Origin: DATACQ01 sp036555515 | Lineage (GTDB): Bacteria; Desulfobacterota; Binatia; UBA9968 | Assembly (NCBI GenBank): GCA_036555515.1 | Contig: DATBLC010000407.1 | Location: 1-64,000, forward strand | DNA length: 64,000 bases | Direction of reading: 5' to 3' | Part shown: one piece after another, positions 1-10,479 of the stretch | How positions within the stretch are numbered: position 1 is the stretch's first letter | Layout: each line of letters begins with the position of its first letter | Position numbers and translations under genes: made by a program | The notes under the pieces: generated by a model | What the model was told of the DNA's origin: nothing | Databases searched by the model: none | Seen by the model: the letters and a program-made list of their open reading frames with translations, nothing else

Positions 1-54
1 ATCCAGTCCAGCAAAAATATCGTACTCCCTTGGAACAAATGGTTCGCCTCTCAT
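1..54 (-). CDS. N-terminal start of a probable IS110-family transposase (runs off the window)
   Basis: Only 18 codons are present, read leftward from an ATG at 54: MRGEPFVPREYDIFAGLD. The start has a strong Shine-Dalgarno (AGGAGG, 7 nt upstream of the ATG). The ending IFAGLD matches the beginning of IS110-type transposases, where the D of G-[IL]-D is the first catalytic acid of the RuvC-like DEDD domain. Everything after it lies outside the window, so the family call rests on this short stretch, the strong start and the non-coding upstream region typical of IS110 elements. It could instead be another RNase H-fold protein. Transcription runs away from recG. Confidence 0.45.
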   Translation of the reverse strand, partial: MRGEPFVPREYDIFAGLD

Positions 55-180
55 CGAAGTGCCTCCTGTATGCAATGGGTTTGTGTCCCATTGTACATGA
101 GCAGTCGTTGTGAGGCTCGACATCCATCATACAGGTCTCAGCACGAACGGAATGGCATTATTGGTAATTCAAATATTTTG
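55..180 (-). mobile_element. Putative left non-coding end of the IS110-like element
   Basis: This stretch between the recG stop and the transposase-like start holds no supportable gene. It has a hairpin at 73-93 (CAATGGG / CCCATTG, 7-nt loop) just upstream of the ribosome-binding site, and a fragment at about 136-150 that reads CCGTTCGTGCTGAG on the minus strand, matching the first arm of the REP-like palindromes seen elsewhere in this window. In IS110-group elements the region upstream of the transposase is non-coding and specifies the bridge RNA, so this is where one would lie. The outer boundary is not determined. It is placed before the intact REP-like palindrome at 181. Confidence 0.3.
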
Positions 181-216
181 GGCGTTCGTACTGAGCCAGT
201 ATGAAGGGCGAGCGCC
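181..216. repeat. REP-like imperfect palindrome
   Basis: The 36-bp segment begins GGCGTTCGTACTGAG and ends GGGCGAGCGCC, so the ends pair imperfectly. The core GTTCGTACTGAGCC...GAAGGGCGA matches the common bacterial palindrome type TTCG-N-N-CTGAGC-NTGTCGAAG. Similar units occur at 21908-21993. It lies just downstream of the recG stop codon. Confidence 0.45.
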
Positions 217-261
217 GATTTTTTCTCACGAACGTCGTCTCTGGGGTGAGCATCTTCTCGC

Positions 262-2451
262 CTACCCCACCGCGCCCAATTGCAGTCGCTGGCCCCAGCG
301 GTGCATTAGCACTTCGCACAACCCCGCAGACTCGGGGCTTCTTAGCTCGGGGTCCTGCTGCAGCCAGCGTTGCGCCTCTTTGCGCGCTTCGATGAGAGTC
401 GCCGCGTCCCGCATCAGATTTGCCAGGCGAAAGTCGCCCATACCGGATTGGCGCGTGCCCAAGAACTCACCCGGACCGCGCAGCTTGAGATCGGCTTCGG
501 CGATCTTGAAGCCGTCATGCTCGTTTTCCATCACGCGCAGCCGCTGCACGGCCAACGGGTTATTGGGCGCGCGATTGATGAGCAGACAAGAACCCGCGGC
601 GCTGCCGCGCCCTACCCGCCCGCGCAGCTGATGTAACTGGGATAGGCCGAACCTTTCGGCATGTTCGATGATCATGACTGTCGCGTTGGGAATATCAATT
701 CCTACTTCGACAACGGTGGTGGCGACCAGGACGCCGATGGCGCCGTCCCTAAACGAGCGCATGACCGTGTCGCGCTCACCGTTGGACATTTTGCCGTGCA
801 CCAGGCCGACGCCGAATTCTTTAAATACGCCTTCGCCCATTTTTTGCGCCATCTGGGTGGCATCGCGCACCTGAGTCAGCTCCTCGCTGGCTTCGACAAG
901 TGGATAAACGATGAAGACCTGATGTCCCTGGCGCAGCTCCCGGAGCACCGTTTGGTAAACCACCCGGCGGTCCTGCGGATAACATACTTTGGTCCGAATC
1001 GGAATCCGCCCCGGCGGCAGCTCGTCCAGCAGCGAAATATCCAGATCGCCGTAGAGCACCATCGCGAGGCTGCGCGGGATCGGCGTGGCGCTCATAAGCA
1101 GCATATGCGGCTGGCGCGCTCCGGGAATCGTTGTCGAGTCCGGGGAAAGCAGGCGCTGCAAGGAAAGCCGCTGCACCACGCCGAAGCGATGCTGCTCGTC
1201 GATAACGCCGAGAGCCAGACGCGGCACGCGCACCCCTTCCTGGATCACGGCATGGGTACCGACGAGGAATTCAATGTTGCCGCTTTCCACGCCGGCCAAC
1301 ACCGATTTTCTTTCTCCGGCGCCTTGCGAGCCGGTAAGCAGCGCGGTTTTGATACTCAAGCTTTCAGCATAGCCCGCTAGGCTGCGGAAATGTTGTTCGG
1401 CCAGGAGCTCAGTGGGCGCCATCCACACGGCCTGGTAACCAGCATCGATGACGCGCAGCGAGGCGAACCAGGCAACCATCGTCTTGCCGGCGCCGACATC
1501 GCCCTGGACTAAACGCTGCATCGCCGCGCATGAATCCATATCTTGCTGAATTTCGCACAACACGCGCTCCTGCGCAGCCGTTAGTTTAAAGGGCAGCAAC
1601 GCGCGCATGCGCACGCCTAGCTCCGCTCGCGGTGCCGCCAGTTTCGCGCCCGGGCCCGCGGCACGGCGCTGCTTTCTCAGCGATAATCCCAATTGTAGAA
1701 AAAATAATTCCTCGAAAATGATGCTGCGGTGCGCCGCGGTTGCATAGCCGTTGAGCGCTGAGATATCCGACGTTGCCGGCGGCCGGTGCAGTTCGGCCAA
1801 CGCCGCCGCCGGCGCGATGAGTCCTTGGCGCGCCGCGGTGGCGGCTGGCAGATGGCTCGGCAAATAGCGCTGGTATTCAATGCACGCCGAATCGATCCAT
1901 TTTCGCAACAAAGACAAAGAGAGACCGGCAGGATGAAGATAGACCGGTAGAATTTTTTCTACCTCTCCTTCTTCCTCTTCATCCAGAACATCGAACTCCG
2001 GATGAACGATGCGTTTTCCGCCCCGGCCATCCGCTTCAACTCTACCGTGCACTAAAAGCCGCGCGCCTTCCCGCAGGCGCTCCACGAGATACGCGGGCGC
2101 CCGATACCAGAACAGGCCCAGAGCGCCGGTCTGATCGGCCAGCGACGCGCTGAGCATTTGCGCGCGCCGGCGCAAATTGAACTGTTTTTTAAGATTGACT
2201 AGCCGCCCGATGAAGGTTTGCCGCGCACCGAGGGCGGCGTCGCGAATTTGTTTGATGCCACGCCGGTCTTCGTAGCGAAAGGGCAAATGGTAGAGCAGGT
2301 CCTCGATGGTCATGATGCCGATGCTTTCAAGGTCCGAGGCACGCTTCGGGCCGATCCCTTTGACAAAGCGGACGGGCGTCGCCAGCGCGCGCAAACAGTC
2401 CCTAACGGACAGGGACTCGGGAAAATGGGCGTCACGCGGCAATATCGCCAT
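262..2451 (-). CDS. recG: ATP-dependent DNA helicase RecG
   Basis: RecG remodels stalled replication forks and branched recombination intermediates by double-strand translocation in the cytoplasm. The 729-residue product has the normal family length. An N-terminal helix-hairpin-helix-like and OB/wedge region (VKGIGPKRASDLESIGI, then LLYHLPFRYEDRR) precedes the helicase core: Walker A in QGDVGAGKT, the RecG-type motif II IDEQHRFGV, motif III SATPIPR, and motif VI in LSQLHQLRGRVGRG. The ATG at 2451 is kept because the N-terminal extension is typical, although its Shine-Dalgarno is weak. It lies 147 bp downstream of carB on the same strand, separated by a hairpin-forming GTTCAA repeat array, so it may be partly independent of the pyr operon. 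Confidence 0.95.
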   Translation of the reverse strand: MAILPRDAHFPESLSVRDCLRALATPVRFVKGIGPKRASDLESIGIMTIEDLLYHLPFRYEDRRGIKQIRDAALGARQTFIGRLVNLKKQFNLRRRAQMLSASLADQTGALGLFWYRAPAYLVERLREGARLLVHGRVEADGRGGKRIVHPEFDVLDEEEEGEVEKILPVYLHPAGLSLSLLRKWIDSACIEYQRYLPSHLPAATAARQGLIAPAAALAELHRPPATSDISALNGYATAAHRSIIFEELFFLQLGLSLRKQRRAAGPGAKLAAPRAELGVRMRALLPFKLTAAQERVLCEIQQDMDSCAAMQRLVQGDVGAGKTMVAWFASLRVIDAGYQAVWMAPTELLAEQHFRSLAGYAESLSIKTALLTGSQGAGERKSVLAGVESGNIEFLVGTHAVIQEGVRVPRLALGVIDEQHRFGVVQRLSLQRLLSPDSTTIPGARQPHMLLMSATPIPRSLAMVLYGDLDISLLDELPPGRIPIRTKVCYPQDRRVVYQTVLRELRQGHQVFIVYPLVEASEELTQVRDATQMAQKMGEGVFKEFGVGLVHGKMSNGERDTVMRSFRDGAIGVLVATTVVEVGIDIPNATVMIIEHAERFGLSQLHQLRGRVGRGSAAGSCLLINRAPNNPLAVQRLRVMENEHDGFKIAEADLKLRGPGEFLGTRQSGMGDFRLANLMRDAATLIEARKEAQRWLQQDPELRSPESAGLCEVLMHRWGQRLQLGAVG

Positions 2452-2488
2452 GAAGTTCCACTGCTCTCGATCGCCTTACTTTACGAAC

Positions 2489-2597
2489 GCGTTCAAATCG
2501 CTCAAACCGTTCAAGCCGTTCAAATCGTATTCGAAGTTCTTGACGGTTTGAACGTTTTGAACGGAGCGCAGCGGTTGAACGGCTTGAACTCTTCTCA
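2489..2597. repeat. GTTCAA-type 9-bp array forming a long hairpin between carB and recG
   Basis: Four roughly 9-bp units of the form CGTTCAANN start at about 2489. They are followed by the same motif in inverse orientation (TTGAACG units) up to the carB stop. The segment 2509-2523 (GTTCAAGCCGTTCAA) is perfectly complementary to 2575-2589, giving a 15-bp inverted repeat with a 51-nt loop. No T-tract follows, so it is not a classic terminator. It may stabilise or process the carB transcript end. It belongs to the spacer repeat family also seen at 26077, 26565 and 41116. Confidence 0.7.
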
Positions 2598-2598
2598 A

Positions 2599-5838
<3,240 letters not shown>

Positions 5839-5842
5839 TGAA

Positions 5843-7009
5843 TCATTCGCCTCGAAATTTCGCCATGAGTTCGATGAAACGCTTAAATAAGTAACTGGCA
5901 TCGTGCGGTCCAGGCGATGATTCCGGGTGATACTGCACGGAGAAAATCGGCAACTCTTTATGCGCCAACCCCTCCACCGTGTTGTCGTTCAAATTCAGAT
6001 GGGTGACTGCCACCGCGGCCGGGAGGGAGTCTGCGTCCACGGCAAAGCCATGATTCTGGGCGGTGATCTCGACTTTTCTCGTGGTCATGTCCATCACCGG
6101 CTGGTTGCCGCCGTGATGGCCGAACTTCAGCTTGTAGGTCTTGCCTCCCAGGGCCAAACCCATGATCTGGTGCCCGAGGCAGATGCCGAAGATCGGTTTC
6201 TTGCCGATGAGCTTTTGCACGTTGGACTTGGCGTAGGGAACGGCGTCGGGATCGCCGGGGCCGTTTGAGAGAAAAATGCCGTCGGGATCCATGGCCAAGA
6301 CATCTTCCGCGGCGGTGCCGGCGGGAACGACTTTCACCCGGCAACCGCTTTCAGCGAGATTGCGCAGTATGTTGTATTTGATGCCGAAGTCATAGGCGGT
6401 CACTGAAAAGGCGGGAGATTGAAAGCTCGCAGCTTTCTTGCCCCGCCGCACGCTCTTCGAAGCCACCCGCTTATTGTAGCCCCCGCCCAACTCCCAGTTG
6501 CCTTCGTTCCAGTCATAAGGTTCGGCGCAGGTAACATGCTTGACCAAATCTCGCCCGACCAGTCCAGGCGAAGCTTTCGCCTTGGCGATGGCGTCAGCCG
6601 AATTCGAATCCACCGTGGTGATGACGCCTTCCTGAGAACCATGATCGCGCAGGTGGCGCACCAGCGCGCGCGTGTCGACGCCGTGAATGCCGACGATTCC
6701 ATGCTGCTTCATGTATTCATGCAGCGGCTGTGCGGCGCGCCAATTGCTCGGTCGCGCAGTGTAGTCCTTGACGATGAATCCTTTGGTATGGGGTCGCTTC
6801 GACTCCACGTCTTCGGGATTTACGCCGACATTGCCGATCTGCGGATAGGTCATGGCGACCAGCTGGCCTTCGTAGGACGGATCGGTGAGAATCTCCTGAT
6901 AGCCGGTCATGCTGGTGTTAAATACCACCTCCCCCACCGCTTCGCCTGCGGCGCCGAATGCCAGCCCTTCGAAATAGCGCCCGTCCGCCAACGCCAGAAA
7001 CGCTTTCAT
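5843..7009 (-). CDS. carA: Carbamoyl-phosphate synthase small (glutaminase) subunit
   Basis: CarA hydrolyses glutamine and passes ammonia to CarB. The 388-residue product has the N-terminal CarA-specific domain (NTSMTGYQEILTDPSYEGQ, about residues 31-50) followed by a class I glutamine amidotransferase domain. The nucleophile Cys277 sits in FGICLGHQ, with catalytic His361 and Glu363 in QYHPESSPGP. All key residues are present. The gene starts 21 nt after the pyrB-fusion stop and ends 4 nt before carB, indicating one transcript. A purine-rich stretch (GGGGAAGGA) lies 15-20 nt upstream of the ATG. Expression is probably controlled by the PyrR attenuator ahead of pyrR. Confidence 0.97.
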   Translation of the reverse strand: MKAFLALADGRYFEGLAFGAAGEAVGEVVFNTSMTGYQEILTDPSYEGQLVAMTYPQIGNVGVNPEDVESKRPHTKGFIVKDYTARPSNWRAAQPLHEYMKQHGIVGIHGVDTRALVRHLRDHGSQEGVITTVDSNSADAIAKAKASPGLVGRDLVKHVTCAEPYDWNEGNWELGGGYNKRVASKSVRRGKKAASFQSPAFSVTAYDFGIKYNILRNLAESGCRVKVVPAGTAAEDVLAMDPDGIFLSNGPGDPDAVPYAKSNVQKLIGKKPIFGICLGHQIMGLALGGKTYKLKFGHHGGNQPVMDMTTRKVEITAQNHGFAVDADSLPAAVAVTHLNLNDNTVEGLAHKELPIFSVQYHPESSPGPHDASYLFKRFIELMAKFRGE

Positions 7010-7030
7010 TTAATGCTCGCTATCCTTCCC

Positions 7031-8983
7031 CTATTTGCTTCGGACCAGGGCGGTGTTTTGTGCCCGCGGCCGTACACCGCTCTCGCTCGGGTTAATGATC
7101 GAATAGATGATCGCTTCGTCTCCTTCGCCCTCCTCCATCGACCGCAGCTTGACCCTCACCCGCTCTCGCGCCGAGGTGGGAATATGCTTGCCAACGAAGT
7201 TGGGCGTCACGGGGACTTCCCTATGGCCCCGGTCGATCAGCACCGCGAGGCGCACCATTTGGGGCCGGCCAGAACGAAAAATCATGCTGAGCGCATCTTT
7301 GATCGTTCTTCCGGTATGAATGACATCGTCTACGAGCACGATCTCCCGGTCGCGCAAATTAAGCGCCCCCGCATCGGGATCGGCGGGAGAAGTGCGCCGA
7401 ATTTCGTCGTCGTCGCCGTAGATGTCGATCTCGCCGATTTCGCATTTTCGCTTGTTGCGCTTTTCCAATTCCCTCGCGATGCGCCGCGCTAGAATCGCGC
7501 CTTGCGTACGAATGCCGAGAAGCAGCAGCCGGTCCGGGTCTCGACAGGCTTTGAAAATTTCCGCGCTCATCGACTCGATCGCCCCCTGAATCTCGCCGCC
7601 TTCCATGACCCGCCGCTGTCCGGCGCTCTTGTAGGGTTCGTAACCGAGCTCTTCCGCTTCCTTGATCGAGGCGAACACGGCTAACTCGTTTTTCGCGAGC
7701 CAGTCCCGCACCGTGGCGGCGATGGAAATATCGTAGGCGCAGTAGCGTTTGGACTTCACGTGACCGACCATTTGAACCTTGAATCGGTGGTCGCAATAAA
7801 CACAGCTGAGTATCAACGCGCCGGCGGGGCCGCCGGAGAGTAGCTCGTAGCGCCGGCGCGTCGAACCGGCTTCGGTAACGGTTACGCAATTAGCGTTGAC
7901 GCAGTGAGGGCCAAGGGGTTCCGGGCTTTCATATAATGAAATCGGCCTAACTGCCGCCCGGTGTTTGTCCTCGGCGCGGTCGAACAGGAACTTTAAGAGC
8001 GCCATGCGCACCGGCACGCCGTAGGCGGCCTGTTTGAAATAAATGCCGCGCTTGTCGCGGTCCAGCTCGGGAGAGAGCTCGTCGACGCGCGGCAAGGGAT
8101 GCATGACCACGGTGTCCTTGAAGCGTTTTTCCCTGAGAAAGTCATCGCCGATGGTGGGATAGTTACCGTCTTTCCCGCCCTCCTTTATCCGCTCCTTTTG
8201 CTTGCGCGTCATATAAAAGGCGTCGTAGCGCAACCCGGAAGCCATGCTGTTAAGGCGCATCTGGATCGCGGCATCCATCTGCGTAAAAAGCGCCAACTGA
8301 TGGGGCTGTTTCGGCGTTAGATAGAGCGCGTCGGTTGCCGTGACCACCGCTCCCAAATCGTCGGCGGCAAGCGGGCTCAAGCTGTAGCCGTAGTCTAGTT
8401 CCAGGCGCTCCAAGACGTATTGCGGCAATTCCATGCCGCCTGCGGCGAGGGTTACAACGTTGGCGCCAAAACGCGCCAGAGCGTAAACCAGAGAGTGGAT
8501 CGTGCGGCCGTTCTTGAGATCGCCGCAAACCACCACGGTCAATCCCCTTAGCTCGCCTTTTTCCTTACGCAATGTATAAAGATCGCACAACGTCTGCGTT
8601 GGATGCTCATGGCGGCCATCGCCGGCATTGATCACCGGCACGTCGGCATGTTCGGCCATGGCGCGCACCGCGCCATCCCAGTGATGGCGCACGACCAGAA
8701 CATCGGCGTAGCTGGAAACCACCTTGGCCGTGTCGGCCAGGCTTTCGCCTTTAGCCGCCGATGACGCCCGCATATCGGCGCAGCTGATCACCCCGCCGTC
8801 CAGACGATGCATCGCCGACTCGAAGGAAAGCCGGGTGCGCGTGCTGGGCTCGTAAAAAAGCGTCACCATGATTCGATCGCCGGCCGCTTTTTCCTGCCGC
8901 AATCTGTCCGCGTCATCGGCCAGCGCGAAGACTTCTTCGATCTCCGAGTTTGTGAAATCGGCGATGGATATCAAGTGGCGCAT
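7031..8983 (-). CDS. pyrB: Aspartate carbamoyltransferase fused to a PyrI-type zinc domain and a PyrR-like domain
   Basis: The 650-residue protein has three parts. Residues 1-345 are PyrB, the committed step of pyrimidine synthesis, with the carbamoyl-phosphate loop FYEPSTRTRLSFE (43-55), HPTQTLCDLY (127-136), DLKNGRT and HPLPR (295-299). Residues 355-400 resemble the PyrI zinc domain, with Cys361, Cys366, Cys394 and Cys397 (C-x4-C...C-x2-C). The N-terminal nucleotide-binding domain of PyrI is absent. Residues 455-632 are PyrR-like, with an intact PRPP loop IVLVDDVIHTGRT (548-560). The frame is open with no stop across all three. The ATG at 8983 is preferred to the upstream in-frame start at 9052 because it has GGAG upstream and avoids overlapping pyrR by 47 nt. 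PyrB-PyrI fusions are known (for example Thermotoga); the added PyrR is unusual. The fused PyrR lacks residues linked to RNA binding in Bacillus PyrR. Confidence 0.93.
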   Translation of the reverse strand: MRHLISIADFTNSEIEEVFALADDADRLRQEKAAGDRIMVTLFYEPSTRTRLSFESAMHRLDGGVISCADMRASSAAKGESLADTAKVVSSYADVLVVRHHWDGAVRAMAEHADVPVINAGDGRHEHPTQTLCDLYTLRKEKGELRGLTVVVCGDLKNGRTIHSLVYALARFGANVVTLAAGGMELPQYVLERLELDYGYSLSPLAADDLGAVVTATDALYLTPKQPHQLALFTQMDAAIQMRLNSMASGLRYDAFYMTRKQKERIKEGGKDGNYPTIGDDFLREKRFKDTVVMHPLPRVDELSPELDRDKRGIYFKQAAYGVPVRMALLKFLFDRAEDKHRAAVRPISLYESPEPLGPHCVNANCVTVTEAGSTRRRYELLSGGPAGALILSCVYCDHRFKVQMVGHVKSKRYCAYDISIAATVRDWLAKNELAVFASIKEAEELGYEPYKSAGQRRVMEGGEIQGAIESMSAEIFKACRDPDRLLLLGIRTQGAILARRIARELEKRNKRKCEIGEIDIYGDDDEIRRTSPADPDAGALNLRDREIVLVDDVIHTGRTIKDALSMIFRSGRPQMVRLAVLIDRGHREVPVTPNFVGKHIPTSARERVRVKLRSMEEGEGDEAIIYSIINPSESGVRPRAQNTALVRSK

Positions 8984-9005
8984 GATTAACGCAACTCCGG
9001 GGATT

Positions 9006-9563
9006 TCACAGCGCGCCGCGGCCTTGCCAGCGCGTAATGGAGATCTGGTCAATACCGTCCGACTCTTCGAGCATCACATTCACTCGGTTGCCCTCGCCCG
9101 CTTCCACGTTCTTTCCCACGATATCGGCGCGAATGGGCAATTGCCGCGAGCCGCGATCGACGAGTACTCCGACCAAGATCCTTCTCGGCTGGCCGAATTG
9201 GGCCACAGCGTCCATCGCCGCGCGAATTGTGCGGCCACGAAAGATCACGTCATCGATCAAGACCACGGTTTTGTCGTCCACCGTTACGAGCGCTTCAACG
9301 GCGCCCGCTTCCCGCTGTCCCAGTTTCTGCGCGCGGTCATCGCGATAGGCCGTAACATCGAGCGCGCCGACGGGCGGGACGATTTTTGCGATTTCTTCGA
9401 CCTTACGCGCAATGCGGCGCGCCAGATGCACCCCCCGCGAGCGAATCCCGATGAGCACCAGGCCGGCCGGATCGTCCGTCTTTTCAACGACCTCATGGCC
9501 CATCCTATTGATGGTACGCGCCAGCTCATCGCCTTCGAAAAGGATTTGTTTCTCTTGAGTCAT
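9006..9563 (-). CDS. pyrR: PyrR, pyr mRNA-binding regulator / uracil phosphoribosyltransferase
   Basis: PyrR senses UMP and PRPP and binds a hairpin in pyr leader RNA to promote termination; many homologues also have UPRTase activity. The 185-residue product aligns over its full length. The N-terminal helix NRMGHE keeps Arg20 and His23, which correspond to RNA-binding positions of Bacillus PyrR. GIRSRGVHLARRIA (39-52) and the PRPP loop VVLIDDVIFRGRT (100-112) follow. The loop carries Arg where the usual motif has Thr (TGRT), so phosphoribosyltransferase activity may be weakened. It is the first structural gene of the operon, 22 nt before the pyrB fusion. Its Shine-Dalgarno (GAGGGG) lies in the 3' arm of the leader terminator, 12 nt before the ATG. 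Confidence 0.93.
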   Translation of the reverse strand: MTQEKQILFEGDELARTINRMGHEVVEKTDDPAGLVLIGIRSRGVHLARRIARKVEEIAKIVPPVGALDVTAYRDDRAQKLGQREAGAVEALVTVDDKTVVLIDDVIFRGRTIRAAMDAVAQFGQPRRILVGVLVDRGSRQLPIRADIVGKNVEAGEGNRVNVMLEESDGIDQISITRWQGRGAL

Positions 9564-9566
9564 GGC

Positions 9567-9595
9567 AAAAAAAAACCCCTCGGCTCACCGGGAGG
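9567..9595 (-). terminator. Intrinsic terminator (attenuator) abutting the pyrR start codon
   Basis: Read on the minus strand, CCTCCCGG and CCGAGGGG form an 8-position stem (one C-A mismatch, one U-G pair) around the loop TGAG at 9576-9595. Nine T residues follow at 9567-9575, then GCC and the pyrR ATG. This is a complete intrinsic terminator inside a leader. The 3' arm also carries the only plausible Shine-Dalgarno of pyrR, so the same hairpin would block both transcription and translation. Confidence 0.85.
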
Positions 9596-9635
9596 TTTGA
9601 TGAAAGCATGCGCGAATTGCCGTTAAGCTTTTCAT
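9585..9635 (-). CDS. Putative 16-codon pyr leader peptide
   Basis: An ATG at 9635 preceded by GGGAAAGG (5 nt spacing) opens a short frame encoding MKSLTAIRACFHQTSR. Its TGA stop falls in the loop of the attenuator hairpin (9585-9587). A ribosome finishing this peptide would cover the 5' arm of the terminator. Its Shine-Dalgarno lies in the 3' flank of the PyrR-binding hairpin, so PyrR binding could block its translation. A comparable leader-peptide arrangement has been proposed for the Thermus pyr operon. There is no direct evidence of translation. Confidence 0.5.
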   Translation of the reverse strand: MKSLTAIRACFHQTSR

Positions 9636-9639
9636 GGCG

Positions 9640-9663
9640 CCTTTCCCGGCCTCACAGGACCGG
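9640..9663 (-). promoter_or_regulatory. PyrR-binding anti-antiterminator hairpin overlapping an antiterminator arm
   Basis: The minus strand reads GGTCCTGTGAGGCC at 9648-9661, matching the PyrR-binding loop consensus ARUCCNGNGAGGYU at all but the first and last positions. It is enclosed by CCGG (9660-9663) and CCGG (9646-9649). The segment CCGGGAAAGG (9640-9649) can instead pair with CCTCCCGG, the 5' arm of the downstream terminator, bulging out two A residues. The PyrR hairpin and this antiterminator share bases and are mutually exclusive, as in the Bacillus attenuation mechanism: UMP-PyrR stabilises the first, freeing the terminator. Confidence 0.82.
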
Positions 9664-9736
9664 ATTAAAAGGATGGCGGCGTCTGCTCGGGCTTCGTCGA
9701 GCGGTGGGAATCCACAACCACCGATGCGACAATCTC

Positions 9737-9765
9737 AATGTAATATCAGAGGCCTGGTAAATCAA
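9737..9765 (-). promoter_or_regulatory. Candidate promoter of the pyr operon
   Basis: On the minus strand TTGATT (9760-9765) and TACATT (9737-9742) are separated by 17 nt, each matching the sigma-70 consensus at four of six positions. Initiation near 9730 would give a leader of about 165 nt before pyrR, enough to hold the PyrR hairpin, antiterminator and attenuator. The operon could also be read from the RidA gene upstream. Confidence 0.3.
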
Positions 9766-9796
9766 GCGGCCCGCCAATGTTCGCGCGCATCGCGCT

Positions 9797-10258
9797 TCAT
9801 TCACGAATCTGCACCATGATTTCGGTTTCCACCGGCGCATCCTGGCTGAGCGACGCCACGCCCACCGCAGCACGCGTATGTTGGCCCTTTTCACCCCAGA
9901 GAGAAACCAGCAGGTCGGACTCGCCGTTGACGACTTTAGGCATGTCGGTAAATCCGGGGGCGACGTTTACGTAACCCAGCACCTTGACGATGCGCTCGAC
10001 TTTGTCGAGGTCGCCAAGCGCCGCTTTCATGGTCGCGAGATGATTGAGCGCGCAATTGCGCGCTGCGTCGTAGGCCTGTTCCAAGGTAACCGTGTCGCCG
10101 ACCTTGCCGCGGTGTTTGAGGATGCCATTGATCCGGCCAATGTTGCCGCCGATTATCAGCAGATTGCCGACCCGGACAAAGCCTATGTAATTCGCGGCCG
10201 GCGTCGGCGGATCGGGCAACTTAAACCCCATTGCGTTGAGCTTTTTCTCTATTTCCAT
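9797..10258 (-). CDS. RidA/YjgF/YER057c-family protein
   Basis: RidA-family proteins hydrolyse reactive enamine/imine intermediates or act in related deaminations. The 153-residue product (MEIEKKLNAMGFKLPDPP...) has the longer subfamily form that starts with a short helix and then YIGFVRVGNLLIIGGN. It ends with the RidA-typical VASLSQDAPVETEIMVQI, although the classical terminal Arg-x3-Pro motif is replaced, so it belongs to a divergent subgroup and its deaminase activity is uncertain. The ATG at 10258 is chosen for the GGAGGG directly upstream; the frame is open farther to 10369 without a better start. It is the gene upstream of the pyr leader, on the same strand, about 130 bp before the PyrR-binding hairpin. 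Confidence 0.8.
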   Translation of the reverse strand: MEIEKKLNAMGFKLPDPPTPAANYIGFVRVGNLLIIGGNIGRINGILKHRGKVGDTVTLEQAYDAARNCALNHLATMKAALGDLDKVERIVKVLGYVNVAPGFTDMPKVVNGESDLLVSLWGEKGQHTRAAVGVASLSQDAPVETEIMVQIRE

Positions 10259-10479
10259 CTTCCCTCCCATAAAATCCATTAGTCGCCAGCTTATGCGATG
10301 CCTAACCTGGCTGGCAAGGGCAAGTTTCCGCTGCCAGCGGCGTGATTTGAGAACCTTTGACCGGGCCAATGGCGTGCGAGATTACCCCACTATCGCCGGC
10401 GATCCTCCCAGCAGGGTAAACCTTTTATTCCCTGAGCCGTCTAATTCGATAAAATCAACCCATAAGGAGGGGGGAGCAT

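Noticed and set aside
110..631. 173-codon plus-strand frame at the left edge
   Set aside because: It spans the recG 3' end in antisense and repeat DNA, with no ribosome-binding site or motif.
8984..9052. Longer N-terminus of the pyrB fusion
   Set aside because: It would overlap pyrR by 47 nt and adds residues not found in ATCases. The start at 8983 has GGAG upstream.
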